The position numbers and the translations under genes are program-made. Shown here piece by piece: positions 61,314 to 64,000 of a DNA stretch of 64,000 bases. The notes beneath the pieces are model-generated. The model saw only the letters and a list, made by a program, of their open reading frames with translations. It did no database searches and had not been told where the DNA came from. The DNA is from Novosphingobium malaysiense (GTDB lineage: Bacteria > Pseudomonadota > Alphaproteobacteria > Sphingomonadales > Sphingomonadaceae). Every line of letters starts with the position of its first letter. Positions within the stretch are counted from its first letter, which is position 1. Location: positions 310,001 to 374,000 of the forward strand of contig NZ_JTDI01000001.1 in the NCBI RefSeq assembly GCF_000802225.1, in the 5' to 3' direction.

Positions 61314-62048
61314 TCAATAAAACCAACGCTGGCGCCAGCGGTATATGGCTTCGATCGGCTGCCCGGCACTATTCCGTGCAGGGCGGAAGCGAAACCGTTT
61401 GGTGGCCAGTTCGCAGGTGATCCGGTCGGCTGCAGGGTCGGGACTGGGCCGAACGACACGGCAAGCCTTGACCCGGCCGTCAGCCCCGACAGTCAGGTCG
61501 ATCGTCACGGAAGACCCGACCCTGAGGTCCCGGCTGGCCCGCGGATAGTCCCTTGCCGAATTGATATCGCCGCTGATCTTCACGGTGGGGGCAGCCTGTC
61601 CGCCGCCGCCCTGTCCCGCCCCCCCGGTTCCCGCGCCTGTTCCCGCCCCGGCCCCGGACGCACCGGTGCCTTCGCCTGCTTCCCGCGCTCCCGATGCGTT
61701 CTCGTCCCCTTCGCCGGCCACGGGCGGAGCCTGCGTCGGCTTGATTGCCACTTTGGCCTGGGGGGCGGCCACCTCGCGTGGCTTGGCCTTCTTTGCCGGT
61801 GCGCCTGCGGCCCCTTCCTTTTTCGGTGGCGCCACGCTGGGTGCGGGAGAGGGCGAAGGCGCGGGCTCCGGCTCGGGTGGTTCGGATGTGACGGTGAACG
61901 CCTGGGTCATGGTTCGCACGACGGTGGCGGCGAAATCGGGCGTGAAGGCGCGGATAAGGGCCGCGACCAACACGACGTGAATCAGCAATACCGCACCGGC
62001 AACGGCCCACCGCTTGCGGCGATCCATACGGAGGTCGGCCTGCGTCAT
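61314..62048 (-). CDS. TonB-type energy transducer
   Basis: A 244-residue protein starting at MTQADLRM. One transmembrane helix (about residues 13-33, WAVAGAVLLIHVVLVAALI) is followed by a Pro/Lys-rich linker, a Gly-rich stretch and a C-terminal TonB domain (about 165-244): YPRASRDLRVGSSVTIDLTVGADGRVKACRVVRPSPDPAAD, ending in RWRQRWFY. It couples the proton motive force, through ExbB/ExbD, to receptors such as the three seen in this window. ExbBD genes are not adjacent. Confidence 0.85.
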   Translation of the reverse strand: MTQADLRMDRRKRWAVAGAVLLIHVVLVAALIRAFTPDFAATVVRTMTQAFTVTSEPPEPEPAPSPSPAPSVAPPKKEGAAGAPAKKAKPREVAAPQAKVAIKPTQAPPVAGEGDENASGAREAGEGTGASGAGAGTGAGTGGAGQGGGGQAAPTVKISGDINSARDYPRASRDLRVGSSVTIDLTVGADGRVKACRVVRPSPDPAADRITCELATKRFRFRPARNSAGQPIEAIYRWRQRWFY

Positions 62049-62126
62049 GCTCCGGCCATGCCATGGGCCGATGCTCTCTTGCAACGTCCACTTTGACAAA
62101 CGCGAAAGCCCAATGCATTCACCTTT

Positions 62127-62146
62127 ATGAATGATAATTCGCATTT
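62127..62146. promoter_or_regulatory. Possible Fur-like box between tonB and dienelactone hydrolase genes
   Basis: The sequence GAATGATAATTCGCATT is like the Fur consensus in its AATGATAAT core and has a GAAT/ATTC dyad. It lies in the shared upstream region of the divergent tonB and hydrolase genes, where iron control of tonB would be expected. Confidence 0.35.
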
Positions 62147-62170
62147 GCGATGCAGCACGGGGAGAAGCTG

Positions 62171-62887
62171 ATGGCCGAATTCGAACCGGTCAGGTGGATG
62201 CACGGCGACGTGACGCTGGAAGGCGCCATCGCAAGGCCGAAAGATCGGACCACTCGCGGAACGGTGATGATGTTTCCCGGTGCGACCGGCCCCGGCAGGA
62301 GCTTTCACGCCACAATGCGCGAACTGGCCAACGAGGGCTATCTGGCTGTCGGCATCGACATGTATGGTGTCGAAGCCGACATATCCACGCCGCAAGCGGC
62401 AGGTCAACATTTCACGCGAATGCTGGAACAGCCGGCACTGCTGCGCGAACGCGTCGTCGCCTGGTTCGAGACGGTATGCGGCATGAACGAGGTCGATGCG
62501 AAGCGCGTTGCCGCTATCGGCTACTGCTTTGGTGGCAAATGCGTGCTGGAATTGGCGCGTAGCGGTGCTGCAGTGGCCGCGGTTACGAGTTTTCACGGCC
62601 TGTTGACGACGCATGCACCGGCGCGCGCCGGCGAGGTGCGGGCGGACATCGCGGTTTGGGCAGGCGGCCGGGATCCCTATGCACCGGCAACCGATCTCGA
62701 TGCCCTACGCGAAGAACTCGACGCAGCCGGAGCGCGGTATCAGGTCACGCTGTTTTCCTACGCCCAGCACTCCTTCACCGACCCGGACCACGACGCGGTC
62801 GCCGAGGGCATTGCATACGACCCCATGGCCCATCGCATCGCCTGGGCGGGAACCTTGGCAATGCTGGCCGAAACGCTTGGCGACTGA
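62171..62887 (+). CDS. Dienelactone hydrolase family protein
   Basis: A 238-residue alpha/beta hydrolase starting at MAEFEPVR, after GGGGAGAAG. GYCFGGKCVLELA carries the nucleophile Cys in place of Ser, as in dienelactone hydrolases; Asp is expected in GGRDPYAP and His in AQHSFTDPD. The enzyme opens lactone rings in aromatic degradation or acts on related esters. It is divergent from tonB. Confidence 0.88.
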   Translation: MAEFEPVRWMHGDVTLEGAIARPKDRTTRGTVMMFPGATGPGRSFHATMRELANEGYLAVGIDMYGVEADISTPQAAGQHFTRMLEQPALLRERVVAWFETVCGMNEVDAKRVAAIGYCFGGKCVLELARSGAAVAAVTSFHGLLTTHAPARAGEVRADIAVWAGGRDPYAPATDLDALREELDAAGARYQVTLFSYAQHSFTDPDHDAVAEGIAYDPMAHRIAWAGTLAMLAETLGD

Positions 62888-63216
62888 TTGCTCCGAAAAG
62901 TGTCACCGATCAGCCACATATGCAGCCAAATATTCCATTTAATGACTTATGTTTCGCAATTTGGAAATGAAACGCGCTGCTTTCGCTTGCATCCGAACGC
63001 GAGTTCGATACTCTGCGGCGAACGAAACCGAAAGATGTCGGCAACAGACACGTCGGGTGAGAGGAGGCACGAAGGGAGAGCACATGGGGGATTTCCGGCG
63101 AGCCCGGACATCGTCTTTTCCGCAATCTCTACAAGCCAGCCAACTCCAACGGACCGGAATTCCGGCCGCCGACGGTACTGTACGCCTTTTGTGAGAACAG
63201 GGTTTCCGGAGGAGAA
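62888..63216. other. Intergenic region upstream of TonB receptor
   Basis: These 329 bases hold no convincing gene. The promoter of the receptor should lie in its lower-GC part (about 62920-62980). A GGAGGAG ribosome binding site ends the region. Confidence 0.5.
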
Positions 63217-64000
63217 ATGAATATGCTTGTCAGGAATTTCAAAAGCATGCTGTTGCTCGGCGTTGCCTTCTCGGGCACGTCGGTGGCGATGCCGGCACTT
63301 GCCCAGGAATCCGCCACGGCACCCGGCGAAATCATCGTGACGGCGCGGCGTGTCGAGGAACGCCTGCAGGACGTGCCGATCTCGATGACGGTGTACAACA
63401 GCGATCAGATCGAGAAGCGCAACATCGCCGTTGCGTCCGACCTCGCGCTCACCACACCGTCGCTGTCGGTCAATACGCGTTATGGCCCTGAAAAAGCGAC
63501 ATTCTCTCTGCGCGGGTTCAACCAGGATGCAGCGACCGCACCGACCGTGGGCGTGTACTTCGCCGACGTCGTCGGCGTTCGCGCCCAGGGCGGCACCGCT
63601 GGCGGCAACACGGTGGGTGCCGGCGCCTTTACCGATTTGCAGAACGTGCAGGTCCTCAAGGGTCCGCAGGGCACGCTCTTCGGCCGCAACACGACGGGCG
63701 GCGCCGTGTTGCTCGTTCCGAAGAAGCCGACCGACCTGCTGGAAGGCTCGATCGAGGGCACTGTCGGCAACTACGACCAGCGCCGCGTACAGGCCGCGAT
63801 CAACATTCCGCTGGCCGACACGTTCAAGGTGCGTGTCGCCGTCGACCGCAACAAGCGCGACGGCTACATGAAGAATCTCTCGGGTGTCGGGCCCAGCGCC
63901 TACAACGACGTCGATTATTTCTATGGCCGTCTCAGCGTCGTCGCCGACCTGACGCCGAACCTCGAGAATTACTCGATCTTCCATTACAGCCGCTCGGACA
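63217..64000 (+). CDS. TonB-dependent receptor, N-terminal part, cut by window edge
   Basis: The start MNMLVRNF has GGAGGAG upstream; the signal peptide ends near PALAQES. The TonB box region GEIIVTARRVEERLQDVPISMTV and plug motifs FSLRGFNQD and VQVLKGPQGTLFGRNTTGGAV are clear. About 261 codons are present, covering the plug and the first barrel strands; the rest lies outside. It belongs to the sphingomonad catabolic receptor group. Substrate unknown. Confidence 0.92.
   Translation, partial: MNMLVRNFKSMLLLGVAFSGTSVAMPALAQESATAPGEIIVTARRVEERLQDVPISMTVYNSDQIEKRNIAVASDLALTTPSLSVNTRYGPEKATFSLRGFNQDAATAPTVGVYFADVVGVRAQGGTAGGNTVGAGAFTDLQNVQVLKGPQGTLFGRNTTGGAVLLVPKKPTDLLEGSIEGTVGNYDQRRVQAAINIPLADTFKVRVAVDRNKRDGYMKNLSGVGPSAYNDVDYFYGRLSVVADLTPNLENYSIFHYSRSD

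Overview
This 64 kb window looks like a chromosomal segment of a Sphingomonadales alphaproteobacterium, most like Novosphingobium or Sphingobium. That is an inference from high GC content, three TonB-dependent receptors, many small catabolic gene groups with TetR-type regulators, and alphaproteobacterial gene pairs such as NDUFA12 beside a DUF2155 lipoprotein. No prophage, CRISPR array, intact transposon or rRNA operon is visible.

Layout. Positions 1-5 kb hold the N-terminal part of der, a CHAP-domain secreted protein, a DUF3297 protein, tRNA-Val and several small envelope proteins. Positions 5-25.7 kb form an accessory catabolic region: an AraC-type regulator; a TetR / Rieske oxygenase / VOC / SDR operon with a perfect 18-bp palindrome before the oxygenase; an SMP-30-like lactonase; a coupled three-gene unit (DUF3604 metal hydrolase, parvulin-like protein, HupE/UreJ-like membrane protein); a second TetR / SDR / SMR-like group; a TonB receptor with its TetR; an SDR remnant; an enoyl-CoA hydratase; a cytochrome P450 with an internal 50-residue tandem duplication; and a MarR regulator. 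A CmcJ-like oxygenase closes the region.

Positions 25.8-37 kb are mostly housekeeping: serS, surE, an NlpD-like LysM/degenerate LytM protein, a K+ channel, rimO, and then two tandem copies of what looks like a small RNA gene, each with the same promoter layout. A flavin monooxygenase, a CinA-like protein, a TauD-family dioxygenase and a UrcA-family protein follow. Positions 37-46 kb carry a CadC-like TPR regulator, a siderophore receptor with an iron-box-like dyad, rplA/rplK, an acyltransferase inserted between rplK and nusG, then nusG, secE and a polytopic membrane protein.

Positions 47-54 kb carry tRNA-Trp, aat, DUF2155, NDUFA12, a sugar-porter-type MFS protein, DUF192, recX, a fatty acyl-AMP ligase and an AT-richer stretch with two tiny membrane proteins. 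Positions 54-64 kb carry a coupled asnB-like / GMC oxidoreductase pair, an MFS pseudogene, DUF2721, GDP-mannose synthesis genes (manA-type and manC-type), tonB, a dienelactone hydrolase and the start of another TonB receptor.

The most interesting items are the tandem small RNA pair, the duplicated segment in the P450, the DUF3604/parvulin/HupE unit, the asnB/GMC pair, and an SMR-like protein that has Gln where the proton-coupling Glu should be. No computation or database search was run; family names come from reading motifs.
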